Origin: Acidobacteriota bacterium
Lineage (GTDB): Bacteria > Acidobacteriota > Terriglobia > Terriglobales > Acidobacteriaceae
DNA length: 9,455 nt
Direction of reading: 5' to 3'
Assembly (NCBI GenBank): GCA_021781255.1
Contig: JAJXXG010001269.1
Span: forward strand, 1 to 9,455
Position numbers and translations under genes: made by a program. This document shows positions 1-6,541 of the stretch, piece by piece (the stretch's first letter is position 1; each line of letters begins with the position of its first letter). The notes under the pieces are model-generated. The model saw only the letters and a list, made by a program, of their open reading frames with translations. It had not been told where the DNA came from and made no database searches.

Positions 1-2
1 GA

Positions 3-344
3 GTCTATCCACAACGACTCCTGGTTCCGAACGGAACCAGGGATTCCTTTGTGACGATCGGTGAGATCGAATGGATCGAGGCGGCCGATTATTATGCCCG
101 CCTCCATGTAGGAAGCAAGACATTCATGTTGCGGGAGACAATCAAGCAACTCTCTGCAACCCTTGACCCAAAACGTTTTGTTCGCGTCCATCGCTCAGCG
201 ATCGTTAACGTTGATCACGTCAGGGAGATCCTTCGGGAAGGGAGGACCGAGGGCTGGGTTGTGTTGTCGAACGGCCAACGGCTCAAGATGAGCAAGAACG
301 GCTGGCAGAGCCTCCTTGTCACTACTGGTTCCACCTCCACCTAA
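3..344 (+). CDS. LytTR-domain response regulator, C-terminal part (cut by left edge)
   Basis: This is the DNA-binding end of a LytTR (AlgR/AgrA/LytR-type) transcription regulator. The frame is open to the left edge with no stop. A GTG at 51 could be mistaken for a start, but the codons before it (RLLVPNGTRDSF) already read as the first strand of a LytTR domain, so the gene begins outside the window. Family hallmarks follow: EIEWIEAADYYARLHV, then MLRETIKQL, then DPKRFVRVHRSAIVN, then LSNGQRLKMSKN. In this family the domain usually follows a receiver domain phosphorylated by a sensor kinase; neither is visible here. LytTR domains bind pairs of short direct repeats about two helical turns apart, and such repeats lie just downstream at 384-440. 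This makes the hydroxylase operon a plausible target, which is inference. Identification is firm; the full architecture is unknown. Confidence 0.9.
   Translation, partial: VYPQRLLVPNGTRDSFVTIGEIEWIEAADYYARLHVGSKTFMLRETIKQLSATLDPKRFVRVHRSAIVNVDHVREILREGRTEGWVVLSNGQRLKMSKNGWQSLLVTTGSTST
20..41. repeat. Perfect 10-bp inverted repeat inside the LytTR gene
   Basis: The arms CCTGGTTCCG (20-29) and CGGAACCAGG (32-41) are exact reverse complements separated by AA. The sequence lies in the coding region where the linker meets the LytTR domain. It could be an operator, a hairpin in the mRNA or chance; no T-run follows, so it is not a typical terminator. Confidence 0.5.
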
Positions 345-383
345 CCGAAAGCGATAACCATAAAGCGTCTGCGCATTTTATTC

Positions 384-440
384 TCTGCATAGTTTGCGAG
401 CTTCCCTGCAAAACCCCCGCTCTTTCCTGCAAAGCCCTCG
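384..440. promoter_or_regulatory. Three direct repeats on a 21-bp period, candidate LytTR operator
   Basis: The core CTGCA occurs at 385-389, 406-410 and 427-431, exactly 21 bp apart. The second and third copies extend to 15 bp (405-419 and 426-440), with 13 of 15 positions identical; the first copy (TCTGCATAG) is weaker. A two-turn spacing places all copies on one face of the DNA, as expected for LytTR-type dimer sites. The repeats lie between the LytTR gene and the hydroxylase operon, with the last copy ending 43 bp before the ATG at 484. No convincing -35/-10 pair was recognised here. The spacing is observed; the operator role is inferred. Confidence 0.45.
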
Positions 441-483
441 ACCTATTTGCCGTGCTCCTTGAAAGTGATGAGAGAGGTTGCAG

Positions 484-945
484 ATGGGTCATTACATTCT
501 TCAGATCAATGGCGCACAACATACTGTCGAAGCAGAGGCCGAGATGCCTTTGCTGTGGGCTTTGCGCGATTTGCTTAACATGACCGGCACGAAGTACGGG
601 TGTGGCATCGGAATGTGCGGAGCCTGCACCGTGCATATGGACGGAACGGCTATGCGCTCCTGCCAGATCCATGTCGAAAAAGCGGTCGGCAAGAAGATCA
701 CGACGATTGAGGGCCTCGGGGAAAGTGGTCTGCATCCGGTGCAGGCTGCGTGGATTGCCGAGCAAGTTCCGCAGTGCGGCTACTGCCAGCCGGGACAGAT
801 TATGTCGGCGGCGGCTTTACTCTCGACAAAACCACGACCCACTGATTCCGATATTGATGATGCGCTGGCCGGCAATTTATGCCGGTGTGGCACTTATTTC
901 CGCATCCGCAAAGCCATTCACCGCGCTGCGGAGATGCGCGCATGA
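484..945 (+). CDS. iorA: [2Fe-2S] small subunit of a molybdenum hydroxylase (IorA/aldehyde oxidoreductase type)
   Basis: This is a 153-aa electron-transfer subunit of the xanthine oxidase family. A plant-ferredoxin-type N-terminal domain carries C40, C45, C48 and C60 ([14 protein letters not shown]). A C-terminal four-helix domain carries C98 and C101 (QCGYCQPGQ) and C133 and C135 (NLCRCGTY), so both [2Fe-2S] ligand sets are complete. The length is normal for the family. The ATG at 484 is preferred over the in-frame TTG at 478 because AGAGAGG at 471-477 sits 6 bases before it. No export signal is visible, so if the complex is periplasmic this subunit probably travels with its partner. The stop overlaps the next start (ATGA), indicating translational coupling. 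Its role is to carry electrons from the molybdenum site to an acceptor. The substrate cannot be named; isoquinoline or an aldehyde are family precedents, and the gene symbol is by family only. Confidence 0.93.
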   Translation: MGHYILQINGAQHTVEAEAEMPLLWALRDLLNMTGTKYGCGIGMCGACTVHMDGTAMRSCQIHVEKAVGKKITTIEGLGESGLHPVQAAWIAEQVPQCGYCQPGQIMSAAALLSTKPRPTDSDIDDALAGNLCRCGTYFRIRKAIHRAAEMRA

Positions 946-3122
946 AGGTGAGCCGAAGAACATTTATCACGACGTCGGCAGCTGCCGTTGCGGGTGGTGC
1001 GCTTGTTATCGGCATACGGTTGCATAGCCCACGCCATTTTGGTCATGAGTTGGGCACCGACCAAGGCCCATTCGACGCTTGGGTACACATCTATCCCGAC
1101 GACCGAACGGAACTCGTGCTCGCAAAAACCGAAATGGGTCAAGGGGTCTTCACCGCGCTGCCCATGTTGCTGGCGGAAGATGCGGAACTGGATTGGTCAC
1201 GAGTGACAGTCATCCAAGCTGAGGAATGCACAGGGACAGGCGCGAGTCACAGCGTAATCAGTAGCTACCTACCGTTACGACAGGCAGGTGCTCAAGTACG
1301 CGAAGCGATGATCGAGGCAGCGGCGAATCGGTGGAACGTTCCAAGTGAAGAGTGTTTTGCCCGAAATAGTTGCGTCATTCATCGCCCTTCGGAGCGCGTA
1401 TTTACCTATGGCAGCTTGGTTGCAAAAGCTCGCCACCTATCCCTTCCGGATGCAAAGACAGTACGACTAAAGGCTCCTGAAGAATTCAGGCTGTTAGGAA
1501 AGCCTCTGCCTCACCTCGACATCCCTGACAAAGTCTTCGGGCGGGCGTGCTTCGGACTCGATGTTCGCCTTCCTGGCTTGGTGTATGCCGTCGTCACGCG
1601 AAGTCCCATGCTCGGGGGTTCACTGATCGACTTCGACGCGAGCCATGCTCTCCAGGTTCCGAGTGTCTTGCGGGTGTTCGAAATCAAAACGGCGGATGGC
1701 ATTCGCCAGGTGGCAGTGGTTGCAAAGACGACATGGGCGGCAATGGAGGGAAGGGAGAAGCTTAAGATCAGTTGGAACGCAGCGCCACACACTGTCGAAT
1801 CCTCGGAGGTTTTGGCGTCCAGGTATCGCACGTCGTTCGAAAAACCTCCCGAATGGACTTGGCCGAGTTCGCATGCTGGCCCGCATCATCTAGGCCCGGT
1901 CAAACAGATACAGAGCGTGTATGAGTACCCTTTCCTGGCACACGCTCCGATTGAACCCATGAACACAACCGTCCATGTTCAGGGCGATCACTGCGAGGTG
2001 TGGGCTCCGACGCAGGACGGGCAGGGAACGAGAAAAAACGTCGCAAAAGAGCTAGGCCTGTCCGAAGCGAACGTGAAGGTTAATGTCACCTTTGTTGGTG
2101 GAGGATTTGGAAGTCGGTTTAACAAGGCCTACGCAGTCCAGGCGGCGCAGATCGCCCGGCAGATGAACTCTCCCGTCCAGTTGGTCTGGACGCGGGAGGA
2201 CACTATGGCAAACGATGAATTCAGGCAGTTCGGAGCACAAAGGCTTCGGGGAGCACTGGATGCGAAGGGCAACGTAGTTAGCTGGAACTGTCACATTGTA
2301 AATACATCCATCGCTGGTCCGTGGGGCATGCCTGCTCACGCCTGGGAAGCTCCTGACCTCGATAACTTTCTTTATCCGATCGCCGATCTTCATTACTCTT
2401 TTACGCAGATACCAAGTCCCGTTCTGCGAGGTGCGTGGCGGTCAGTTTCTGAATCGTTCAATGGCTTCGTTCTGGAGTCGTTCATAGACGAATTGGCTCA
2501 TGAAGCCAGAGCGGACCCGTATCTATTTCGACGACGCCTTCTGGCTTCTGTTTTGCCCTCGGAAAAGGACGCCGGCCAAACACAAACAGGCACGGGCACC
2601 CCAATCCAAGTTCAGGCAATGTCACTGCTCGCTGTCTTGGATCAGGTTGCAGAGAAAACAAATTGGCACTTGCCACTTGGAAAGCGTCGCGGGCGAGGAA
2701 TTGCCTGCTGGCGGGCCTACAAGAGCTTCATCGCTCAGGTAGCAGAGGTAACGACGGAGAGAGACAGTTTCCACGTAGACCGTATTGTCACCGTGGTTGA
2801 TTGCGGTCAGATCTTAAATGCAAACGGTGTCAGAGCTCAGATTGAAGGCGGAGTTACGTTCGGACTCAGCGCCGCGCTGCGGGAAGCCGTCACAATCAAA
2901 GAAGGCGCCGTGCAAGAACTGAACTTCAATAGCTATCAGTTGTTGCGAATGCCGGATGCACCCATTCTTGAAACCTATCTCATCGAGGGTCACCGAGAGC
3001 CAGGCGGCATAGGAGAACTCGGTGTGACGTTGGCTGCTCCCACTGTCGCGAATGCCGTTTTTGCGGCAACAGGAAAACGATTGAGAAAGCTTCCATTCCG
3101 ATTGGATGAGGCGACAGCATGA
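942..3122 (+). CDS. iorB: Molybdopterin-binding large subunit (IorB-type), twin-arginine signal
   Basis: This is the 726-aa catalytic subunit of a molybdenum hydroxylase, which hydroxylates a heteroaromatic or oxidises an aldehyde using water. It starts at 942, overlapping the small-subunit stop by 4 bases, with GGAGA about 7 bases upstream; a longer in-frame start at 879 would only extend into the neighbour. The N-terminus [20 protein letters not shown] is a twin-arginine signal with a hydrophobic stretch, so the folded enzyme is probably exported to the periplasm. Family motifs in order: [19 protein letters not shown] (64-82), HAPIEPMN (334-341), [21 protein letters not shown] (386-393), [27 protein letters not shown], and near the C-terminus PGGIGELGV, where E692 aligns with the catalytic glutamate. 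The cofactor is probably molybdopterin cytosine dinucleotide, from family knowledge. No FAD subunit is nearby; a cytochrome c follows instead. No maturation chaperone gene is in the window. Substrate unknown. Confidence 0.93.
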   Translation: MKVSRRTFITTSAAAVAGGALVIGIRLHSPRHFGHELGTDQGPFDAWVHIYPDDRTELVLAKTEMGQGVFTALPMLLAEDAELDWSRVTVIQAEECTGTGASHSVISSYLPLRQAGAQVREAMIEAAANRWNVPSEECFARNSCVIHRPSERVFTYGSLVAKARHLSLPDAKTVRLKAPEEFRLLGKPLPHLDIPDKVFGRACFGLDVRLPGLVYAVVTRSPMLGGSLIDFDASHALQVPSVLRVFEIKTADGIRQVAVVAKTTWAAMEGREKLKISWNAAPHTVESSEVLASRYRTSFEKPPEWTWPSSHAGPHHLGPVKQIQSVYEYPFLAHAPIEPMNTTVHVQGDHCEVWAPTQDGQGTRKNVAKELGLSEANVKVNVTFVGGGFGSRFNKAYAVQAAQIARQMNSPVQLVWTREDTMANDEFRQFGAQRLRGALDAKGNVVSWNCHIVNTSIAGPWGMPAHAWEAPDLDNFLYPIADLHYSFTQIPSPVLRGAWRSVSESFNGFVLESFIDELAHEARADPYLFRRRLLASVLPSEKDAGQTQTGTGTPIQVQAMSLLAVLDQVAEKTNWHLPLGKRRGRGIACWRAYKSFIAQVAEVTTERDSFHVDRIVTVVDCGQILNANGVRAQIEGGVTFGLSAALREAVTIKEGAVQELNFNSYQLLRMPDAPILETYLIEGHREPGGIGELGVTLAAPTVANAVFAATGKRLRKLPFRLDEATA

Positions 3123-3463
3123 GGGTCCATGTCAAGGCAGGCATGATCCTATCGCTGGCCGTTGTGTTGACGTCGCTCGAAATGACGATGTCAGCCAGCC
3201 CGGCATTGCACAATTCGGCAACTCCGGCAGTGAAGAATGGCGAGCGAATTTTTGCACAGTCATGCTCCTCATGTCACGCCGCTCATACTGCGACCTCCTT
3301 GATCGGGCCGGGATTCGAGGGATATTACACAACCCATCGGCCGCGACCTACGGATGCAAAAGTACGGATAGTTATTACCCAAGGCAAGGGCACGATGCCG
3401 AGCTTTAGTAGTCTCGGAGAAACTGAGACAGATGAACTGATTGCTTACCTTAAAACCCTTTAG
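3119..3463 (+). CDS. Small exported class I c-type cytochrome
   Basis: This is a 114-aa monohaem cytochrome c. A hydrophobic N-terminus (about residues 8-26, ending MSASPA) looks like a Sec signal peptide. The haem-binding motif CSSCH is at residues 49-53 and M93 (GTMPSF) is the likely distal ligand; the C-terminal helix ETDELIAYLKTL is typical of the fold. It starts within the stop codon of the large subunit (ATGA), with GAGG 7 bases upstream, so it is co-translated with the hydroxylase. It is probably the periplasmic electron acceptor for the Fe-S subunit, passing electrons to the respiratory chain; membrane-bound aldehyde dehydrogenases of acetic acid bacteria pair a molybdenum hydroxylase with cytochrome c in a similar way. 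That link is inferred from position, while the cytochrome assignment is direct. Confidence 0.92.
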   Translation: MRVHVKAGMILSLAVVLTSLEMTMSASPALHNSATPAVKNGERIFAQSCSSCHAAHTATSLIGPGFEGYYTTHRPRPTDAKVRIVITQGKGTMPSFSSLGETETDELIAYLKTL

Positions 3464-3572
3464 AAAGCTGTCGGCAACTGGCCGCATACAGTCGGCTTGC
3501 GGCACGCGGCTGTTCAAGCCTGAATTTATGAGTGCATCTGCGCCATCACCATGTATTCCAAGGAAGCCTGCC

Positions 3573-4166
3573 ATGCGCGGCATCGAGCTTTGTTGCGTTG
3601 CCCAACTAAGCGGGGTGGTGGCTATCATCGGCGGGAAGTGGAAGATAGATGTTGTCTACTGTCTGCTAACTGGAACGAAACGTTTTGGAGAACTGCGCCG
3701 GTCGCTGCCCGCCATCACGCAGCGGGTGCTGACGTTAGAATTGCGCCAACTCCAGCAGGATGGCATCGTAGTGCGGACGATGTATCCAACGATACCGCCG
3801 AAGGTTGAATATTCGCTGACGGAACGTGGCAGAATGCTACAGCCGGTCTTCGCGGTAATGGAAACGTGGGCAGGCAAGTATCGCGGGAATAGAAAAAGAG
3901 AGAGTTATGCCGTAGCCCTGCATGCAAACTGCGGGAACGGCCCGCTACTGCAGGTTCTGAATCTCGGACCATTCGTAACTGGTCACGGCGTCCGCATCGA
4001 GCGCCTGGGCTGGCTCGATCTCACGGTCCACGCTGTTCCATGCCGGAAGGACCCGACCGTCCGGCATGGTTTTCAAGTCGAATCCATCCTCCTCATCGAC
4101 AGCTTTGTTCAATACCTCGACTGCGGCATCGCGAAGCCGCTCAGTCGTCGGATTCTGAGTTTCTAG
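3573..4166 (+). CDS. HxlR-family winged-helix regulator with aberrant C-terminal tail
   Basis: Residues 1-105 are a clear HxlR winged-helix domain: CCVAQLSGVVAIIGGKWKID, then FGELRRSLPAITQRVLTLEL, then LQQDGIVVRTMYPTIPPKVE and YSLTERGR, ending near ETWAGKYRG. The start at 3573 is favoured by AAGGAAG at 3560-3566, 6 bases upstream; an in-frame ATG at 3528 and a TTG at 3441 are possible but lack a clear ribosome site. C7 and C8 lie where redox- or electrophile-sensing members (YodB/HypR type) carry their reactive cysteine. The odd part is the end. Members usually stop soon after the domain, but this frame runs to residue 197, and from about residue 124 it is antisense to the convergent 93-aa gene. 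Both other frames have stops close to the domain end (3890-3892 and 3913-3915). A lost stop, a frameshift in the A-rich run at 3893-3897, or a recombination junction could explain this. It may regulate the hydroxylase operon upstream. Confidence 0.82.
   Translation: MRGIELCCVAQLSGVVAIIGGKWKIDVVYCLLTGTKRFGELRRSLPAITQRVLTLELRQLQQDGIVVRTMYPTIPPKVEYSLTERGRMLQPVFAVMETWAGKYRGNRKRESYAVALHANCGNGPLLQVLNLGPFVTGHGVRIERLGWLDLTVHAVPCRKDPTVRHGFQVESILLIDSFVQYLDCGIAKPLSRRILSF
3931..3945 (-). terminator. GC hairpin at the end of the 93-aa gene, possible terminator
   Basis: GCGGG (3931-3935) and CCCGC (3941-3945) form a perfect 5-bp stem with a 5-base loop. The stem touches the stop codon of the minus-strand 93-aa gene. 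The following minus-strand sequence (AGTTTGC) is only weakly T-rich, so termination is uncertain. Confidence 0.3.
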
Positions 4167-4226
4167 AATCAAGTCGAAATAGATTTCAGCGCGAACGCCG
4201 ATGCGGTGCCGGTACTGTTTGGCCAT
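3945..4226 (-). CDS. Unknown 93-aa acidic protein
   Basis: I do not recognise this protein. The start is well supported: reading on the minus strand, GGGAGG is followed by CAAAAC and then ATG at 4226, an ideal ribosome site, so it is preferred over an upstream in-frame alternative at 4259. The protein has a basic start (MAKQYRHRIGVRAEIYFDL), a probable helix (TTERLRDAAVEVLNKAVDEE) and an acidic C-terminal half (DREIEPAQALDADAVTSYEW). No signal peptide, membrane segment or cysteine is present. It lies 192 bp downstream of the LysR gene, with its own candidate promoter at 4260-4287, so it is probably transcribed separately. It runs head-on into the HxlR gene, whose tail is its antisense. Its even codon use and strong ribosome site argue that this strand, not the HxlR tail, is the real coding strand between 3945 and 4166. 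Confidence 0.72.
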   Translation of the reverse strand: MAKQYRHRIGVRAEIYFDLILETQNPTTERLRDAAVEVLNKAVDEEDGFDLKTMPDGRVLPAWNSVDREIEPAQALDADAVTSYEWSEIQNLQ

Positions 4227-4259
4227 GTTTTGCCTCCCGGACGATGTCCTGCACCACAC

Positions 4260-4287
4260 ACACTATCAAACACACCAAGATCGTCAA
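4260..4287 (-). promoter_or_regulatory. Candidate promoter of the 93-aa gene
   Basis: On the minus strand TTGACG (4287-4282, five of six consensus bases) is followed after 16 bases by TAGTGT (4265-4260, sharing TA and the final T with the -10 box). This would give a leader of roughly 25 bases before the ribosome site and ATG at 4226. The remainder of 4227-4418 shows no gene or clear repeat. Confidence 0.4.
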
Positions 4288-4418
4288 GCGTGTGCGTCAG
4301 AGCCTATTGCGGGGATTGGTCAGTTGCCAGAGAAAAGCGGCGATATACAAAGATCAAGGCAAGGCGGCGCATCCTCCCTGCCTTCTACAAACGATTGTTT
4401 CGAGCGTATTGAAAGGTC

Positions 4419-5345
4419 TCATTTGCCTGGCTGCTTCCCCATCCTCTGTTTTCTTTCCAAGGCAAAGACTTCCTTTGCAAGATGCACCAAAGTTCTCACA
4501 TGCGGAGACCGGTCGTCTCTTCGGTAGGCCAGTCCGGCATCCAGTTTACTCAGCTCCGGCACAGGCCGGAAGACGACCGACCCCAGTTTCCAGTCCCGGT
4601 AATGCGCCCGCAGCAAGGCAACCACTTCGCCCGCTTGCACCAGCTCCAGGGCTTGGGCGACAGCAGTGACTTCCAGGATGCGGGCGGGGCGGCAACGCAG
4701 CGCATGCAGTTTCTCCGATAGTTTTCCGGCGGACAGATCGACCTCAGAGGGAACCAGCGCCAGGGTATGCCCGTGCAACTGTTCCAGCGTGATTGCCGTG
4801 GCAGATGCCAGAGGATGTGATGCTGGAATTGCGAGTGCCAGGGGTTCCTGCTTGAGATGAACAATGCCCAGACCGCGATAGCGGATCGGTAACTCCAGCA
4901 GCGCGGCATGCAGCTCGTTTCGCATGATAGATTCCGCCAAATGGCTGGCAAAGGAACTTGAGAAACAAATCTCCACCAATGGATACAGTTTCGCGTAAGT
5001 CGAGCGTACATCGAGAAAGAGTCTTTGATCGATCGCTGGCGAGACGCCCATCAGCAGTTTCCCTCGCTGCCCGGCAGCCGTCGCGCGGGCCACAGCCACC
5101 GCGCGTTCGGCATAGAGCAGCGACAACTCGGCATTTTTGACAAAGGCTATTCCCGGCTCGGTAAGATCGACCTTGCGCCGCGTGCGATTGAATATCTCAA
5201 CGCCGATGTCCTCCTCCGCCAGCCGGATCTGTTTGCTCATCGAAGGCTGGGCAATATGCACGCGGTCGGCGGCGCGACCGAAGTGCAGTTCTTTGGCCAC
5301 GGTAACGATGTACCGCATCACGCGGAGCTCTACGCCTGGATACAT
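4419..5345 (-). CDS. LysR-type transcription regulator
   Basis: This is a 308-aa LysR-family regulator of normal length. The N-terminal winged helix is plain: VELRVMRYIVTVAKELHFGR, then AADRVHIAQPSMSKQIRLAE, then DIGVEIFNRTRRKVDLTEPG. From about residue 90 (GKLLMGVSPAID onward) it has the two-lobed effector-binding domain, with LALAIPASHPLA in the usual place. The ATG at 5345 is chosen because GGATGGG at 5361-5355 lies 9 bases before it; an ATG at 5354 would put that site directly against the start. LysR regulators often control a divergent neighbour, but here the upstream gene is a secretion ATPase on the same strand, so no obvious target is adjacent. A palindrome at 5408-5431 may be its own operator. 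The effector cannot be predicted. It may be cargo of the mobile element or chromosomal. Confidence 0.92.
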   Translation of the reverse strand: MYPGVELRVMRYIVTVAKELHFGRAADRVHIAQPSMSKQIRLAEEDIGVEIFNRTRRKVDLTEPGIAFVKNAELSLLYAERAVAVARATAAGQRGKLLMGVSPAIDQRLFLDVRSTYAKLYPLVEICFSSSFASHLAESIMRNELHAALLELPIRYRGLGIVHLKQEPLALAIPASHPLASATAITLEQLHGHTLALVPSEVDLSAGKLSEKLHALRCRPARILEVTAVAQALELVQAGEVVALLRAHYRDWKLGSVVFRPVPELSKLDAGLAYRRDDRSPHVRTLVHLAKEVFALERKQRMGKQPGK

Positions 5346-5407
5346 GACGCACATCCCATCCAGGACTCAACATTGCGTTGTCGGTCCCGACCTATCCGGT
5401 CTCTTTC

Positions 5408-5431
5408 GTCATGGAAATAATTTTGCATGTC
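5408..5431. promoter_or_regulatory. Imperfect palindrome upstream of the LysR gene, candidate operator
   Basis: Two 11-base arms around a TAAT/AT-rich centre match at 9 of 11 pairs. The inner part reads ATGGAAA-TAAT-TTTGCAT at 5411-5428. It lies about 63 bp upstream of the LysR start, where an autoregulatory site would be expected. It does not fit the simple T-N11-A rule exactly, so the assignment is tentative. Confidence 0.35.
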
Positions 5432-5485
5432 GCACTCCAGAAAACAAGACGGCACATTTTCTATCCGAAGTATGGTTGTGGATAC

Positions 5486-6541
5486 TTAGGCACATTGTTC
5501 GGTAGGAGGTCTTTCTCGCGGAGGACTGCCTGAGGATTCCGCCAGGTACAGGCGACTGTACCGAAACCGGTTCGATTCCAAACAGAAGCCTTCAACCGCA
5601 ATAACTTCTTGGACCCTTCGCAGGGCTACATTTCGTTCCAGATGGACAACCACGTTGATACACCGTGCAACTTCCTCGGCAATATCGTTCTGCATGGCAT
5701 GGCCGCTGGCGCGGTGCGCCAGTGCAGTCATCCGTCGCAGAGCCGATTCGGCGCTGTTGGCGTGGATGGTAGAAAGCGAGCCGCGATGGCCTGTGTTCAA
5801 GGCATCGAGCAATGTCCGTGCTTCCAGGCCACGGACCTCGCCCAGGATGATTCGGTCGGGCCGATGGCGAAGGGATGCCTTGAGAAGACTGTCGAAAGTG
5901 ACGGCATTCTTATGCGTGTCAAGTTGGGCTTCGGCGGAGACAACATGGGGTTGGCGAAGGTGCAATTCCGGCGTGTCTTCGATGGCCAGGATACGTTCCT
6001 GTTTCGGGATGGCATCGGCCAAAACATTGAGAATCGTGGTTTTTCCGGTACTGGTTCCGCCGCTGATGAGCAGGTTATCGCCGCGACGGACGTGCTCGCC
6101 CAGCGCAGCGGCAAGTTCCTCGGTGAGGGTCCCATGCGCGATGAGATCCTTCGCTGTATAGGCCCGTGCCGTGAACTTGCGGATGGTGAGCAGTGGACAC
6201 GGATGGACGACTGGCGGAATCAGCGCAGCCATGCGGCTGCCGTCCGGCAGGCGAAGATTCATGATCGGTGAGTCGGCATCGAGTTTCTTGCCGAACTTGT
6301 TGGCGATCACTTCAAGACCAGTCAGCAACGCCCCGTCCGCAAAGCGTATCCCCGGCAGAAGCTGGATTTGTCCAGATTCTTCGATCCAGACCGACGAGTC
6401 CGGATTGACCATGATCTCGGAGACTGTCTCGGCTGCAAGCAGATGCTGGATGGGCTTGAGAAACGGAAGGATGATTTCAAAGCTAATCGCACCCTCCGAG
6501 GATTGAAGTCGATCTGCTCCTGCTCGAACCATGTCATCCAT
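5486..6541 (-). CDS. virB11: VirB11/CpaF/TrbB-type secretion ATPase
   Basis: This is a hexameric traffic ATPase of the VirB11/TrbB/CpaF family, which powers type IV secretion at the inner membrane. With the start at 6541 it has 351 aa. Motifs: Walker A GGTSTGKTT (161-169), Asp box IEDTPEL (187-193), Walker B IILGEVRG (231-238) and His box GHRGSLSTIHAN (251-262). The N-terminal domain is intact (FEIILPFLKPI, SEIMVNPDSSVWIEE, FGKKLDADSPIMNLRLPDGS). The start is unsettled. ATGs at 6541 and 6532 lack good ribosome sites, while GGAGG (6497-6493) stands 5 bases before an ATT codon at 6487 giving (I)SFEIILPFLKPI, which is where I would expect the domain to begin. The N-terminus overlaps the TraG frame in another phase. 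It lies directly downstream of the coupling-protein gene, so the two form one conjugation operon. The assignment to a DNA-transfer system rather than a pilus rests on that neighbour. Confidence 0.9.
   Translation of the reverse strand: MDDMVRAGADRLQSSEGAISFEIILPFLKPIQHLLAAETVSEIMVNPDSSVWIEESGQIQLLPGIRFADGALLTGLEVIANKFGKKLDADSPIMNLRLPDGSRMAALIPPVVHPCPLLTIRKFTARAYTAKDLIAHGTLTEELAAALGEHVRRGDNLLISGGTSTGKTTILNVLADAIPKQERILAIEDTPELHLRQPHVVSAEAQLDTHKNAVTFDSLLKASLRHRPDRIILGEVRGLEARTLLDALNTGHRGSLSTIHANSAESALRRMTALAHRASGHAMQNDIAEEVARCINVVVHLERNVALRRVQEVIAVEGFCLESNRFRYSRLYLAESSGSPPRERPPTEQCA

Noticed and set aside
322..765. Minus-strand 147-codon frame opposite the Fe-S subunit
   Set aside because: The plus strand carries all eight conserved cysteines; the minus frame has no features of its own.
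3481..3503. Inverted repeat GCCGCA/TGCGGC after the cytochrome gene as a terminator
   Set aside because: The stem is only 6 bp with an 11-base loop and no T-run follows, so it is not convincing.
4040..4669. Plus-strand 209-codon frame spanning the 93-aa gene and the LysR C-terminus
   Set aside because: It crosses two minus-strand genes and a spacer, is rich in Pro, Arg and Ser, and shows no domain.
5468..5487. AAGTAT/ATACTT hairpin at the VirB11 stop as a terminator
   Set aside because: The stem is weak, overlaps the stop codon and lacks a T-run on the minus strand.
5609..6271. Plus-strand 220-codon frame opposite the VirB11 gene
   Set aside because: The opposite strand encodes all conserved motifs of the secretion ATPase; this frame is a shadow of it.
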